A stretch of DNA of 64,000 nt from NCBI GenBank assembly GCA_030765055.1, contig CM060951.1, positions 50,742,147 through 50,806,146 of the forward strand. Direction: 5' to 3'. The DNA is from Mantis religiosa. Lineage: Eukaryota > Arthropoda > Insecta > Mantodea > Mantidae. The notes under the pieces were generated by a model. It saw nothing but the letters and a program-made list of their open reading frames with translations, was not told the DNA's origin and did not search any database. A program made the position numbers and the translations under genes. Shown piece after piece: positions 43,845-54,690 of this stretch (position 1 is its first letter; the number at the start of each line of letters is the position of its first letter).

Positions 43845-43939
43845 TAATTTTGTAAGTTTGTCTTAAACTCTGTATTTGTGATATGGATTTTGGTGCTTCC
43901 TTTTCTTTCATATGCAGCATCACATGTGCCACAACACAA

Positions 43940-44127
43940 AAACTATAACCTTGAACCAGATCCAAAATTATTAAAAGGTGTGATGGTGTGATAAACCATA
44001 ACAAACTTAAAACGTGGGAGAACATCTTAATATGGAAGTATAAAGGCAGAGTAATAAACTTTGAAATCCCATCAGTCATAATTTGGTAAAGAAGTTTATA
44101 ATTCCACTACCAGAGAGAAGAGCATAG
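43940..44127 (+). mobile_element. Penelope-like family A fragment, plus strand
   Basis: Matches the reverse complement of 44,390-44,580, covering the C-terminal coding end and part of the terminus (CGTGGGAGAACATCTTAATA, AATAAACTTTGAAATCCCAT). It faces the family-A copy at 44,263. Confidence 0.75.
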
Positions 44128-44245
44128 GCAGCAACTATAGGGGCATTATTCTGCCATCAGTTCTTGGAAAAGTTTATACAGTAATTTTAAAGAAAGAAAA
44201 TAAACTGTCTTCTTATCAGGCAGGATTTGGAGAAGGAAAGAGAAG
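44128..44245 (+). pseudogene. Short LINE reverse transcriptase relic
   Basis: The translation NYRGIILPSVLGKVYTVIL, then SYQAGFGEGKRRI, matches the RT finger region in which YRGISLLSxxGKVY precedes QAGFRxGR. It is trapped between two opposite family-A pieces. Confidence 0.65.
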
Positions 44246-44262
44246 AATAGGTAATTTATTTA

Positions 44263-44866
44263 TTAATCTCAGAAACTATTTTTAGGTGGTTTATTAATAC
44301 TTGTCACTTACTTGTTTATATTTATGACAGACTAGTTTCAAAGGCATTCACCTCCATTTTCAATCTCCTTCCAACTGGCATCTGTTGTTGTCTGCTCTCT
44401 CTCTCTCTGGTGGTGGAACTATGAACTTCTTTGTCAAATTATCTACTGGTGGGATTTCGAAGTTCATTACGCTATCCTTATTTTTCCATATGAATATGTT
44501 CTCCCAAATTGTCAATTTATTTTGGTTTATCACTCCTTTTAATAATTTTGGATTTGGATCAATGTCATGACTTTCATTTCAAAAGTGAAATGCTACTGCT
44601 GACTTATCTTCTTGTTTCAATCTGATGTTTCTAAAGTGCTCTTGACTCTGGTTTTTAGATTTCTTTTAGTTTGACCTATGTAGCATTTTTCACAATTCTT
44701 ACAACTTATCTGGTATATTCCGGATCTATTAATTGATGAGATTTCATCCTTTGTTTTTGAATTTAGCAATTTTAAAATTCATTGTCTATTAGTAGGTGCC
44801 AGGGCGATATTTTGTTCCTTGAAGATCTTTTTAAATTTATTAAATGTTGTTGGGTGAATTTATCTG
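44263..44866 (-). mobile_element. Penelope-like element fragment, family A
   Basis: Runs from the terminal TTAATCTCAGAAACTATT to the GIY-YIG nuclease (SGIYQISCKNC, CYIGQTKRNLKTRVK) on the minus strand, with a frameshift after the second motif. It is a second coding copy of family A besides 9,235-10,020. RT is missing. Confidence 0.82.
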
Positions 44867-45015
44867 TGGCTTTTGCTATGATTTGTGATATTTACTGTGG
44901 TTTGGACTTTCTAGTATTTATTTTGTAGTCATCTTTATCTCTGAGCTTCACTATTATTTGGTATATAAGGGCACTGATAACCTTCTGGTTGAGTGCCCTT
45001 AAGTATTTGTCATAA
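44867..45015 (+). mobile_element. 3' end of the I-like LINE family, 5' truncated
   Basis: TTTATCTGTGGCTTTTGCTA matches the LINE 3' UTR near 7,557. The stem-loop follows: AAGGGCACT (44,967-44,975) pairs with AGTGCCCTT (44,992-45,000). No ORF sequence is present. Confidence 0.82.
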
Positions 45016-45181
45016 TCTAATATTAGAAAATTACATTAATCATCGTAGTCATAATTGGAACATTAATGATTGTAAATTTTCATGAAAAATTTAGGATTGA
45101 TCATAATATAAGGTTTCATAATGTTATATTTTACTGTAAATTATAGTGATTTAAATTTATTTATATTTTACTGTCCCACAG

Positions 45182-45284
45182 AAACACGTGAGAGGCGCTA
45201 TGAATGCAAAAGGTGTGGCGATAAGTTTTCATTGAGGCGTGGTCTTAAATTACATATTAGGATCAACCACCTAAAGCTTGGCAA
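45182..45284 (+). CDS. Zinc-finger gene, coding exon 10 (103 bp)
   Basis: The acceptor TACTGTCCCACAG ends at 45,181 and the donor GTAAGT starts at 45,285, phase 1 in and phase 2 out. It encodes one textbook C2H2 finger, CKRCGDKFSLRRGLKLHIRI plus NH, preceded by TRERRYE and followed by LKLGK. The clear finger, clean splice sites and matching phases support it despite its size. Confidence 0.87.
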
Positions 45285-45880
45285 GTAAGTATGATACATT
45301 TATATTTCTGTTTCACACAAGATGATAAAGTTAGATGGTTTTCCACAAATCTCAACTCATTATAGATATTTTATTTTTTTATTTGAGTTAGTTGTTTAGG
45401 AGTGGTAAGTTTGTATTCAAACACAAAATAATTTTAAAAAAAATGAAAGGATGCTTAATCTACACTGCATTAGTTAAGTTAATTAGTTAATAAGTTAATT
45501 AGTTAAGTCGCACAAGAGCCGTAGATGCAAGCGAAGATTTGCGAAACATGTCCTCAAAATAGGTACGAAAGTGAAGCAGATGTGTAAAAAACGCGACTCA
45601 TCTAAAATTTAATAATTTTTCGCTTCACTGTGGTGTTCCAATACAGTTGAATCTCGATATACACAGCATTTAATTTATTCTCTAAGCACATTTTAACTAT
45701 TTCACTGCTGAGTTATTTTCAACTTGATGAACCCTCCTTCTTGAGAGATTTGTTTAAATTTAAAATGCTTTCTAGTCATGGAATAACATTTAAAAAATAA
45801 TGTAAATATCCTGAAATACCCACCAAAGATTCTGTAAGCTAATGTAGATGATCCACTTTCTCAAAAAAGTTAATTTCAAA
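45285..45880. other. Intron sequence with a possible element end
   Basis: GCGAAGATTTGCGAAACATG near 45,530 has the look of a PLE terminus but matches none of the families here. Nothing else is identifiable. Confidence 0.35.
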
Positions 45881-45884
45881 AGTT

Positions 45885-47030
45885 GTAATTAGTCCAAACA
45901 CAACTTCTCTTCAATCGTGGCATAGCATTGTGCTTTCATGGGCCTGTTCAATTTTTGAAAAAAAAAATCACAAATGCCCAGGTCTGGGCAGTACGGTGGC
46001 TGCAGCATCATAAGTGTGTTGTTTTTGGCCAAAAACTTGCTCACAAGTAACCCTGTGTGAGCAGGGTTGTTATCATGGTGTAGAAGCCAATTTTTGTTCT
46101 TCCACAAACCTGGGGATTTCTGGCAGATTGCTTGATGCAAATTGTGTATAACTTGCAGGTAATATTCCTTATTGATCCTTATATCCTGTGGCAAGAACTC
46201 ATGATGCATCATGCCCCTGTAATCAAAGAAAACTGTGAGCAAAACCTTCACATTCAACCGAACTTGGTGCACTTTTTTTGGTCTTGGCTTATGTGGCAGC
46301 ATCCATTGGGATGATTGAGTCTTAGTTTCCACGTCATAACCATAAACCCATGATTTGACCAGTTATGACCCTCTAGAGCAAATTTGGGTTGTTATGAACA
46401 GAGTTCAACAGCTCCTTAGCAGCGTTAATGCGATGGTATTTTTGTTCGAAATTGAGCAACTTTGGTACAAATTTTGTGCAACTCGTCTCATGCCCAAATC
46501 ATTGGTCAAAATCGAATGGCACAAATTAGTCAATATGTTTAGGTTCTCAGCAACTTCTCTAATGGTGATTCAAGTATTAGTGAATGCTATTTTCTTCACT
46601 TCTTCAAAGTTTTCGTCTGTTGTTGAGCTCAGATATCCAGGATGATCTTTGACGTTCACATTTTCTTGACCTTCTGAGAACATTTTTACCACCAATAAAC
46701 GTTACTTTTGTCCAGGGTAGCTTCATCATATACCACAGTTTAACATTCTGAGTGCATTCACGCACTTTATTTTGTTTTTCACACAAAATTTGATACAGAT
46801 TCTTTGTTTCATTTTTTGGAATATACAAAAATCGAAGACAGCCAAAACACGTCCAAGCAAAATAGCTGTCAACAATTAACTGAGCATTCAAAATGGCCGA
46901 GCTTATCAACATAAGTGAGGGACATGAGTACCAGTATAATGTCACAAAATAATTGAATATCAAATATATGTAGCCCGCGAAAATTCAAAATTCATGATAC
47001 TTTTTGAACAGAGCGTGTATTTTGTGTTTC
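45885..47030 (-). mobile_element. Mariner element relic (second mariner)
   Basis: The minus strand shows a mariner transposase in pieces. The DNA-binding half lies at 46,400-46,640 (NFEEVKKIAFTNT, TIREVAENLNI, LGMRRVAQNLY) with stops. The core at 45,889-46,360 keeps the DD34D signature: GYDVETK, WLLHHDNNPAHTG and PYCPDLGICDFFF. The right terminus reads TACACGCTCTGTTCAAAAAG on the minus strand (47,005-47,024), typical of mariner ends. I do not find the matching left terminus. Confidence 0.85.
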
Positions 47031-47214
47031 TACAAAATATCTACCATAACCAGGTTTCCAAGACTACACCAGTTGGCTGCTCAACTGTTCTGTATGTTTG
47101 GCTCAAATATGTATGCAAGCAGCTTTTCTCTCTCTTGAAAATTAGCAAACCTTGTCAGAGAAGTCAACTGTCAGATCAAAATTTACAATCTACTTTTAAG
47201 CTAGTCATCTTCTT

Positions 47215-47395
47215 TTTCAAATCGATTTCGAAGGCATTTTGCATTCATCTTCAGTTAATTAAACGGAGAAGAAAGAAAGAAGTATTAACATCAACTTCTT
47301 AAGATAAGTGAATTATAATTAACAAATATTTTTATTTGTGTAATATTTATTACTCCATTGTAACTAGCTTCATTTTTCTGTGTAATATAATAGAA
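47215..47395 (+). repeat. Repeat family F end with its tail
   Basis: TTTCGAAGGCATTTTGCATT, then AGAAGTATTAACATCAACTT and the tail TGTAACTAGCTTCATTTTTC ending TGTGTAAT. It is the most complete tail copy and links the hairpins at 28,676 and 33,826 with the short piece at 9,479. Confidence 0.72.
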
Positions 47396-47399
47396 ATGT

Positions 47400-48290
47400 T
47401 TTCTTGTAGTAGCATGTGTCCCCATTTTACTTCCATACAATATTATTCCCTATTAATTCATCAGTGTAACGCCACTGTTACTAAAGGTCAATAGCATACA
47501 CCTGCCATTTGTAGAGATGTTTTAATACGTATTGCTTTATAGGTATAGGAATATATGTAAATGCAATAGGCTTCAAATGATGATATTCATATCTTTTAAG
47601 AGCTGGGTACTCTTTGATGCCTTTGAAATTCCTTTTTCTTTGTGTGGCCAAGAGTTTTAAAAAATGAATGACTTCTCATTTTATAAAACTGTAATTGTTG
47701 AAAAATCCAAGCAAATATCTTAGAAAAAAATCATTCTGCACACGAACACACACAAAGATTTGTCATAAATTGTTTATTTTAACAAAAGGAGCTACTTTTT
47801 TATGTAGTGAGATTTTGTCAATCTGTTATGGTTTACCAGTTACTTGTATTCAAAAGTCATGTTTTCTAAGGCAGAGTTAGCTAACATTTAAAGCCAGTCA
47901 ATGAAATGAGCATTCAGTGTTCTAACCTTACAAGAGATGCGTGAAACTGTAACAATGAAAATTTGTGACTGTGATGCTGTGAAGAAGTGTATTAAGTATA
48001 CTCTTTCAGTAAAACTTACTTGCAAATATTGAAATATTTAATGCATCACTGTTCCTTACCTTTTGCTTCAAATAATATAGAATGGTCTTTATGCTCTAAG
48101 AGTAAAACAAATAAGTACAATAGATAGACTGCGAACTAAATGCAATTGGAGGCATGACTTTCTAAACTGAAGTCCTCTAGCTTTCCCCCTCTACGATCAT
48201 TTTAGGTTACCTCTCCTTCATTGTGCGGGCTGCACTGGTCAACTGTGTCACTTACTTTTGCATTCACTGTTAGATCCACTCTCTGCATTT
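47400..48290. other. Intron sequence, nothing recognised
   Basis: AT-rich. The last part may be 3' flank or terminal sequence of the IS630/Tc1-like relic that follows. Confidence 0.4.
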
Positions 48291-48299
48291 TCTTCCGAA

Positions 48300-50640
48300 T
48301 CACTGCTTTGTTCCTTAGGATTTAAAGAAATTATGATTCTATTTCTTGATCGATTGTGAGGTCATATCCGAGATAATTATTTTCTCTTAACTTTACACTG
48401 TCACAACACTTAACCCAGTGTTCAACAGAGTACTCCGAAAACAATTTTTGGCACAATTCTTCTTTCTTCTTCAAGTTACCGCCAATTTGTTGGGGCACAC
48501 TTTTCCCTAATGTCACCCCATGGGGTCAATGGGGTTTAAGTGAGGGTGATAGGGTGAAAGGCATAATGGAATGTGGCCATGTTCAAATAATATTAGCAAT
48601 GGCAAATTGTATTTAAGTTTGAATTTCTGAGTCACTATGTTTACACTCAGTCTTCACTTACTTGTTGTATAATTGAAACGTTTTCAAGATCATTCGATCT
48701 CATCATCAGCTGTTTGGTGACTAAATGAACCTCCCTCTTCTTCCACTACTACGGAGCTCCGATCACTCTGCCATCTGGTGTTAGGGGCACTAAGTTTTAA
48801 ACTTCATTTAATGCCAGGATTTCAAAATTTATAACTTTATCACGGTTTTTGTTTATGAATATTTTTTCCCAAATATCCAATTCTATGGGTGTACTTAAAG
48901 ATTTTAACAGTTTAATGTTGTGGCCAATGTTGTGGTTTTCTGTCCAAAAATGGTGTGAAACTGCAGATTTTTCTGTTTGTTTCAACTTAATGTTCCTCTG
49001 GTGTTCTTTTTGCCTGGTTAACATGTTTCTCTTAGTTTTTCCTATGTAGCTTTTTTCACAGGTTTCACAATTAATCTGAATTTGTTTTGGGGTGCTAGTT
49101 TTAAGTTTAGTCTTTTGAAGATTCGTTCAAATTTTCTAAAAGCCCATGGATGGTAGGTGAATTTTCTATATTGCCAATTTGTGTTATTAAGTGGTGTGAG
49201 AGTGGTATTTTTTTATCTTATCTTCAGTTTTTCTTTCCTCTTCATCATATTCCTTATGATGGCTGGGTTGAATCCATTTAATACCGCTATGTCTTTTATG
49301 TGTTGTTGTTCTTTCAAAAATTCATCCATTAACATTAAACTGTTAAAATCTTTAAGTACACCCATAGAATTGGATATTTGGGAAAAAATATTCATAAACA
49401 AAAACCGTGATAAAGTTATAAATTTTGAAATCCCGGCATTAAATGAAGTATTAAAACTTAGTGCCCCTAACACCAGATGGCAGAGTGATCGGAGCTACGT
49501 AGTAATGGAAGAAGAGGGAGGTTCATTTAGTCACCAAACAGCTGATGATGAGATCGAATGATCTTGAAAACGTTTCAATTATACAACAAGTAAGTGAAGA
49601 CTGAGTGTAAACATAGTGACTCAGAAATTCAAACTTAAATATGAAGAATACTTCACTGTTAATAATGCTTCTGCTTTTAATATTTAATGGCAAATTGCTT
49701 TTCATGAGGCTTACTGTTGATAATTTCCAGCAATTTCACTTTTGACCTTGTAGGATCAAAATCGAAACTGTGGTCTTCTATCCAGCTTGTCACTTCAGAT
49801 TTTAAAGTTGCCATGTTTGGCTTCTTGTCCCTCTCACTGTTGTGGTACTTAGCGTTATCCATAACAATAACGCTAAGGTGGACAAGAGCTGGAGGAGGCT
49901 GCATTTCCAACCATTTTTGGAAGTTTTCAAAATTCATGGATTTGTGATAGTCTCCTGAAGATTGCCCACCTCTAAAACGTAGTAGTGCACCCTCACCACC
50001 ATCATGGACAGTTAATTTCTGCCCCATTCCAATGTTGACCGTAACCCCAAGTTCTTCTTCTGACTACTAGCACCTGCTTACTGAATGGGATTGTTGGATA
50101 TATATTTCATCAATGTATAAAACATTCCATCCCTTTGCCCTGTACTTCCTGTTGTCATTTAAATATTGTGTTTGCCAAACAACTATATCTGGCCGTTGTA
50201 CCAAAATCTTACGATTCAATTTGAATCCCAGCTGTTTAAACTTTTTTTTTTGCAAGAACTCCTTCGACAATTAAGGATTCCATCTTCTTTTAGATTGGCT
50301 AGAAGTTTTTTTGCACAAAGTATAAAATGCATTGATTTTGTGATGAATAGCAGAATCTGCAAATGAATCCACTTCAATTATAGGCTTCTTTGGCTCTGAT
50401 TTTCCATCTGGAGTGCAGAAATTCAGTGTGCCCTTTGCAATGGACACTCTCTGCTCTTTTAAAATGTTACGGTTCTTGCTGAAACACCAGTTTCTTCGCT
50501 CGTCTTTACCAGTATGTTAAATCTTTCTTTAATGTTCTTGAAATACTGGGCAACATTATACACCATTTTATCAGCCTGACCTCTGGGCAGCCTACTGGAA
50601 ATGCAAGAATACCTTGAGGGTTTACAATTCATTTTTCTGG
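48300..50640 (-). pseudogene. IS630/Tc1-superfamily transposase relic, split by a PLE
   Basis: Minus strand from about 50,640. The N-terminal part is broken (YFKNIKERFNILVK, TGVSARTV). The first catalytic Asp is in LYIDEIYIQQ (about 50,095), the second in IVMDNAKYHNSERDK (about 49,840). The frame then runs through SWIEDHSFDFDP to KPHEKQFAIKY near 49,680. After the PLE (48,611-49,640) the last catalytic region resumes at about 48,560-48,520 (SPYHPHLNPID, Asp where Glu is usual). The C-terminal HWVKCCDSVKLRENNY block is at about 48,400. Several stops make it inactive. Confidence 0.8.
48611..49640 (-). mobile_element. Penelope-like element, family D, with inverted ends
   Basis: Arms 48,611-48,919 and 49,331-49,640 are inverted copies of about 310 bp with few differences. 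The left arm and the centre carry the coding part on the minus strand: the end of the RT region (IKDIAVLNGFNPAIIRNMMK), FTYHPWAFRKFERIF, the nuclease motif SYIGKTKRNMLTRQKEHQRN, and HFWTENHNIGHNIKLLKS. The first motif (GIY) is degraded. Partial inverted copies at the end are a known habit of Penelope-like elements. It interrupts the IS630-like transposase. Confidence 0.88.
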
Positions 50641-50649
50641 ACGTTTTGA

Positions 50650-51290
50650 ATATGTACTGAAAATCAAAACAGCATTAAAATACACATGTTTCGTGATGTT
50701 TTCTGATCTGTCGCATGCAGGAAGGGAGGGTGAGAGTCAAGTGATGCTTGGATGGTCAGGAAGGGAAAAGGCTCTGCTTGCGCATGCGCACACTGACTGC
50801 ATTTTGTTTTGCAGTCTATCTTTACTATAATTACTACATTTGATATGTATTATTAAGGAATTGTGTTGAAGTGTCTGAAAGCATTTGTGCAATATTATTT
50901 CAATTGAAATTGAGCTTTGTGCTCTTTAGCTGCTGTGGTTCTCAGTGTTCCATCCTATATTGACATGAAAGACCATTTAACTTTGTTCAGAGGTATCTTT
51001 ATTAGTCTCAAGATTCTTCTACATGTTGTATATCTATGACACAGGGCCAAATTTTCTTTTCTTCCGAAGGAAGCCATGCTTGGGATTTTTATGACCAACT
51101 AAGTTGTCTTCTGCTGAGTTTGAACCTGTGTTCGTGGGAACCAACTGTAATACCAACTGATCATACAAATAAGAGGCTAGCATGTTATCCCTAGACCACT
51201 GAGGATGACACAACCTTTAATGTAACCATTTCCATGCAACCACAATAAAATTACAAATATTTAAAATCATAAGATAAACTTTAATCAATT
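50650..51290. other. Intron sequence, nothing recognised
   Basis: Includes a CpG-richer patch near 50,700-50,800 that may be the end of the IS630-like element. No gene seen. Confidence 0.4.
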
Positions 51291-51298
51291 GTATTGGT

Positions 51299-51750
51299 TT
51301 GGATAGAGTCAACATGAAAAATTCAATGCCATGGCTGGGATTTGAACCACGGATCTCCTGGTTTCCATCCAGTTGCTTTAACCCATTGAGCTATGGCCAA
51401 CGTGCCGTCCTGACATTAAATTCTCCAGTTGACTCATATATTTCCGGTAAACCACTAGGGGCTCTCGTATCTGAGATACACCTTTTGTGGCGACTTACTA
51501 TCGTAAGTACTTATTCCCAGGCTTCCCAGTTTACCGGGAATGTATGAGTCAACTGGAGAATTTAATGTTAGGACGGCACGTTGCCCATGGTAGCTCAATG
51601 GGTTAGAGCGACTGGACAGAAACCAGGAGATACGTGGTTCAAATCCCGGCCATGGCATTGAATTTTTCATGTTGACTCTATCCAAACAAAACCTTAGCCT
51701 ATGTACGGCTAGTGTGAAGAAATGATTAATTTCCACCAATTAACTTAAAT
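51299..51750. repeat. SINE family A pair as an inverted repeat
   Basis: A full minus-strand copy (51,299-51,540, including the about 110-bp head AAGTACTTACGATAGTAAGT, GTGTATCTCAGATACGAGA) meets a plus-strand copy (51,541-51,750). The arms from 51,304 and to 51,682 match with few differences. The plus copy has A box TAGCTCAATGG, B box GGTTCAAATCC and the family tail ending ATTAATTTCCACCAATTAAC. It lies 90 bp before the last exon. Confidence 0.92.
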
Positions 51751-51838
51751 TGTATAGGTGTAATCAATGATCTGTGATTATTCTTTTTGGAATCACAGTA
51801 ATATAAGAAAATTAATAGTTTATATTTTGTTCTTACAG

Positions 51839-53753
51839 GTGGATGTGTGCATATTGTGATTATGTAACAAATTCAGAAATCATGCTAAGCAAGCACAGCA
51901 AGGTAAGACACCCAGAACTTCCACAGAAATGTCTTCCAAATAATAGAGGCTCCACTGAAATATTGGATGATGCATTTTGGGAACGTGAATTTGGATTGGA
52001 TTCAGAAACAGAAACATCTAGAAGTGCAGTTACACAGAAAAGAAAGGCTAGTGTTAGAGAAGATGAAAGTAGCGAGGATGGCACCATTAAGTGTCAAGAG
52101 TGTGATTACAGTTGCTGCAGTCCCAAGGATATGAAACAGCATATGATAAAACACTGGGTTCAAAAACCATTTAAATGTGGCTATTGCGATTTTGAGGGTG
52201 TTAGTGAGTATGACATTAAGAAGCATTCGGCAAAAATGCATCCAATGAAAACATTTCGTATCATAGAGGGGTCAGGGGCAGGAAGGGCAGAAATCCGGCA
52301 TTTCAATAAACGCTATAAATCTAAGGCTTCCAGATCTGATGCTGATGGAAGTGATGATGAAATTAACAAGGATGATAGTAATGGAGAGGAGATTAATGAA
52401 GAATATTTAATGTATCGTTGTTATTATTGCCCCCAGCGTGGAACTGCTATTGCTGTTATACATCAGCATTGGGAAGAAAAACATAAAAATGGCTCCATAA
52501 CTTCCAATGGGATAGTTAGGTGTGGCCTGCCATTTAAATATAAGGAAGTGAATCTCAGACAGTATATAAAAGGTGAAGATAATGCAGCAGGTCGCAGACC
52601 ATTATTACAGTGTACATATTGTGAGTTCCGTGGTAACTATGCTCTCCTAGAGGTTCATCATAGAAGTATGCACTTTGACAAACAATTTAAAATTAACAGA
52701 ACTAGTTCAACACGCTATGAATGTGCTGTATGCCACTTTGCTGCTTTTACAGTAAATACTCTTAAAAGACATTTTGACATGGAGCATGCAGGTGAAGAGT
52801 TCAGGTATATTGTGCGAACTGCTGAAGAAGCTCTAGGTTCAACATCTAGTGGTTCATCAAAAACATTGGACAGATCCAGCCCATTGCCTATTTCCAACAT
52901 GGAGGTTACAAAGTACATGTGCCTGTGGTGTGAGAAAACATATGATTCTGAGCTTAAAATTCAGTCCCATCATAGCTCACATCATTCTAGTTTACAGTTA
53001 AAATATAGTGTTGAAAAAATAAGTGCTCCTTCTCAAATAAAAGGAAATTTTATTCCTCCTAAAAGGTATCAATGCCCTTGCTGTTCTTTTAGTTCAAACA
53101 ATTACACCAGCATGGGTGAACATCTTCGCCATCATGTTAAATCATTTGTATGTGGTTACTGTAAAGAGCGATATGAGTCACCAGGAAAGTTACGTCTGCA
53201 TGTACAGCAATTCCATCCAGGTTGCAAGTATAAAGCAGAATATTCTTCTGACTCAGAGGCTGAATTAGCAGTATTGAAATCAGACATTTTGATTAATGCT
53301 AGTGATGCGGTAAGTGAACCAGTGCGAACTCCAGCAAAACGAGAAAATAGTGGTGATAGGCTAGGATCTGCTCCTAAAAAGTTGTGTGTAGCACGTAAAT
53401 CGACAGGATCTATTCAGGGAAAGAAACTGAATGCTGTTGCTCGAAAGTCAACTACATATCTTCCTTGGCAAAGGTCACCATCAACATCACCGTCACCTCC
53501 AAGTTCAGATCCATCTGATGTTGAAGATAATGTGGATCAAGAAAGCCTAACCTCAACATCCAGTAAAACTGATACACAAGCAGATGGGTTTTCCTTCTAT
53601 GGTCGCAGTCCTAGTCCAGTAGACACTAATAAAATAACAGCATATGTCAAATTTAAAAAGGGTGGCAGTGGTATGAATATGAACGTAGCAACCATGGAAA
53701 GAATCGCAAATTTATATCCTAAAGTTAGAGTCAGAAAACTGGTCCTTTTTTGA
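51839..53753 (+). CDS. Zinc-finger gene, last coding exon 11
   Basis: The acceptor TTGTTCTTACAG ends at 51,838, phase 2 in; the stop TGA is at 53,751-53,753. About 638 residues. It completes one finger begun by exon 10 (MCAYCDYVTNSEIMLSKHSK) and has eight more: CQECDYSCCSPKDMKQHMIK, CGYCDFEGVSEYDIKKHSAK, CYYCPQRGTAIAVIHQHWEE, CTYCEFRGNYALLEVHHRSM, CAVCHFAAFTVNTLKRHFDM, CLWCEKTYDSELKIQSHHSS, CPCCSFSSNNYTSMGEHLRH and CGYCKERYESPGKLRLHVQQ. A Ser/Pro-rich tail (RSPSTSPSPPSSDPSDVED) and a basic end (YPKVRVRKLVLF) follow. Spacers between fingers are long, unlike KRAB-type arrays. Confidence 0.93.
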
Positions 53754-54140
53754 CAAATTTCTAATAAGAGAAACTCTGTATGTGAATTACATGATCATAA
53801 CTACTTTAATTAATTATGCACTGCCATATTTTTCAGCAGAAAAACTTTTCTTTCTGTTCTCTTTTGTACGTTTATTGTTATGATAAAATATTTTACATTC
53901 ATATGTACAAAAAATCATTACTTTTAATCCATCTCCACCAAAATATGTTTCTTTGTATATGCATATATGTGTATAGTTTGTAAGCTTTCACAAGAGCTTT
54001 AAGAGTAAATTCATTCCTTTTTATCTAGTAAGTATATGTTAAGAATTGTCTGATATTCCATTTGTAAAAGACTGAATAGTTACTTTGTTTGGTAACTATT
54101 TAATTTGTGTCATATCAGACTTAAGGTTTTCAATAAACAT
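53754..54140 (+). other. 3' UTR of the zinc-finger gene
   Basis: Contiguous AT-rich sequence after the stop codon, free of recognised mobile elements, ending near the first AATAAA. Its freedom from insertions contrasts with the introns. Confidence 0.65.
54132..54137 (+). terminator. Polyadenylation signal AATAAA
   Basis: AATAAA lies 379 bp after the stop codon, with a T-rich stretch just downstream. A second AATAAA at 54,170 could be used instead. Confidence 0.65.
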
Positions 54141-54222
54141 TTTTTGTAATGAAACAAAATCAGTGAAGCAATAAAAATAAGCAAATAATGAATATTAGTG
54201 ACTAAAATTAAGAAAATATTTT

Positions 54223-54690
54223 ATATAAAAATTATTTGTGGTTGGTTTATTGACACTCGTCACTTACTTTTTCATATATTTATGAGAGACTAGTTTCAAA
54301 GGCCCTGGCCTCCATTTTCAATCTCTTCCCAACTAGCATCTGTTGTTATCTGCTCTCTCTGGTGGTGGAACTATGAACTTTTTTGTCAAATTATCTGCTG
54401 GCGGGATTTCAAAGTTCATTACGCGATCCTTATTTTTCCAGACAACATGGAACATGGGAGAACATATTCATCTGGAAAAATAAGGATCGCGTAATGAACT
54501 TTGAAATCCCGCCAGCAGATAATTTGACAAAAAAGTTCATAGTTCCACCACCAGAGAGAGCAGATAACAACAGATGCTAGTTGGGAAGAGATTGAAAATG
54601 GAGGCCAGGGCCTTTGAAACTAGTCTCTCATAAATATATGAAAAAGTAAGTGACGAGTGTCAATAAACCAACCACAAATAATTTTTATAT
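54223..54690. repeat. Perfect palindrome of PLE family A ends
   Basis: Arms 54,223-54,442 and 54,471-54,690, 220 bp each, are exact reverse complements by my reading, around a 28-bp loop that itself contains family-A sequence (CATGGGAGAACATATTCAT). Each arm includes the coding tail of the PLE (DRVMNFEIPP on the plus strand) and the terminus. It lies about 85 bp past the gene's poly(A) signal. Confidence 0.95.

Larger units (their letters stand above)
7833..54140 (+). other. Gene span: multi-exon C2H2 zinc-finger protein
   Basis: Eleven coding exons join in one frame to give 4,911 coding bases, about 1,636 residues plus stop. Every acceptor is AG and every donor GT, and the phases agree at each of the ten junctions. 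About 20 finger-like units are spread along the protein: three in exon 1, one in exon 2, three over exons 3-4, two in exon 5, one or two over exons 6-7, one in exon 10, one across exons 10-11 and eight in exon 11. Many have the C-x2-C-x12-H-x3-5-H spacing but lack the usual TGEKP linker. This pattern recalls large multi-finger regulators of the ZNF462 or REST/charlatan type; that resemblance is an impression, not a match. The product should be a nuclear nucleic-acid-binding protein. A phase-neutral exon could still be missing, and any 5' UTR exon is unplaced. Confidence 0.88.
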
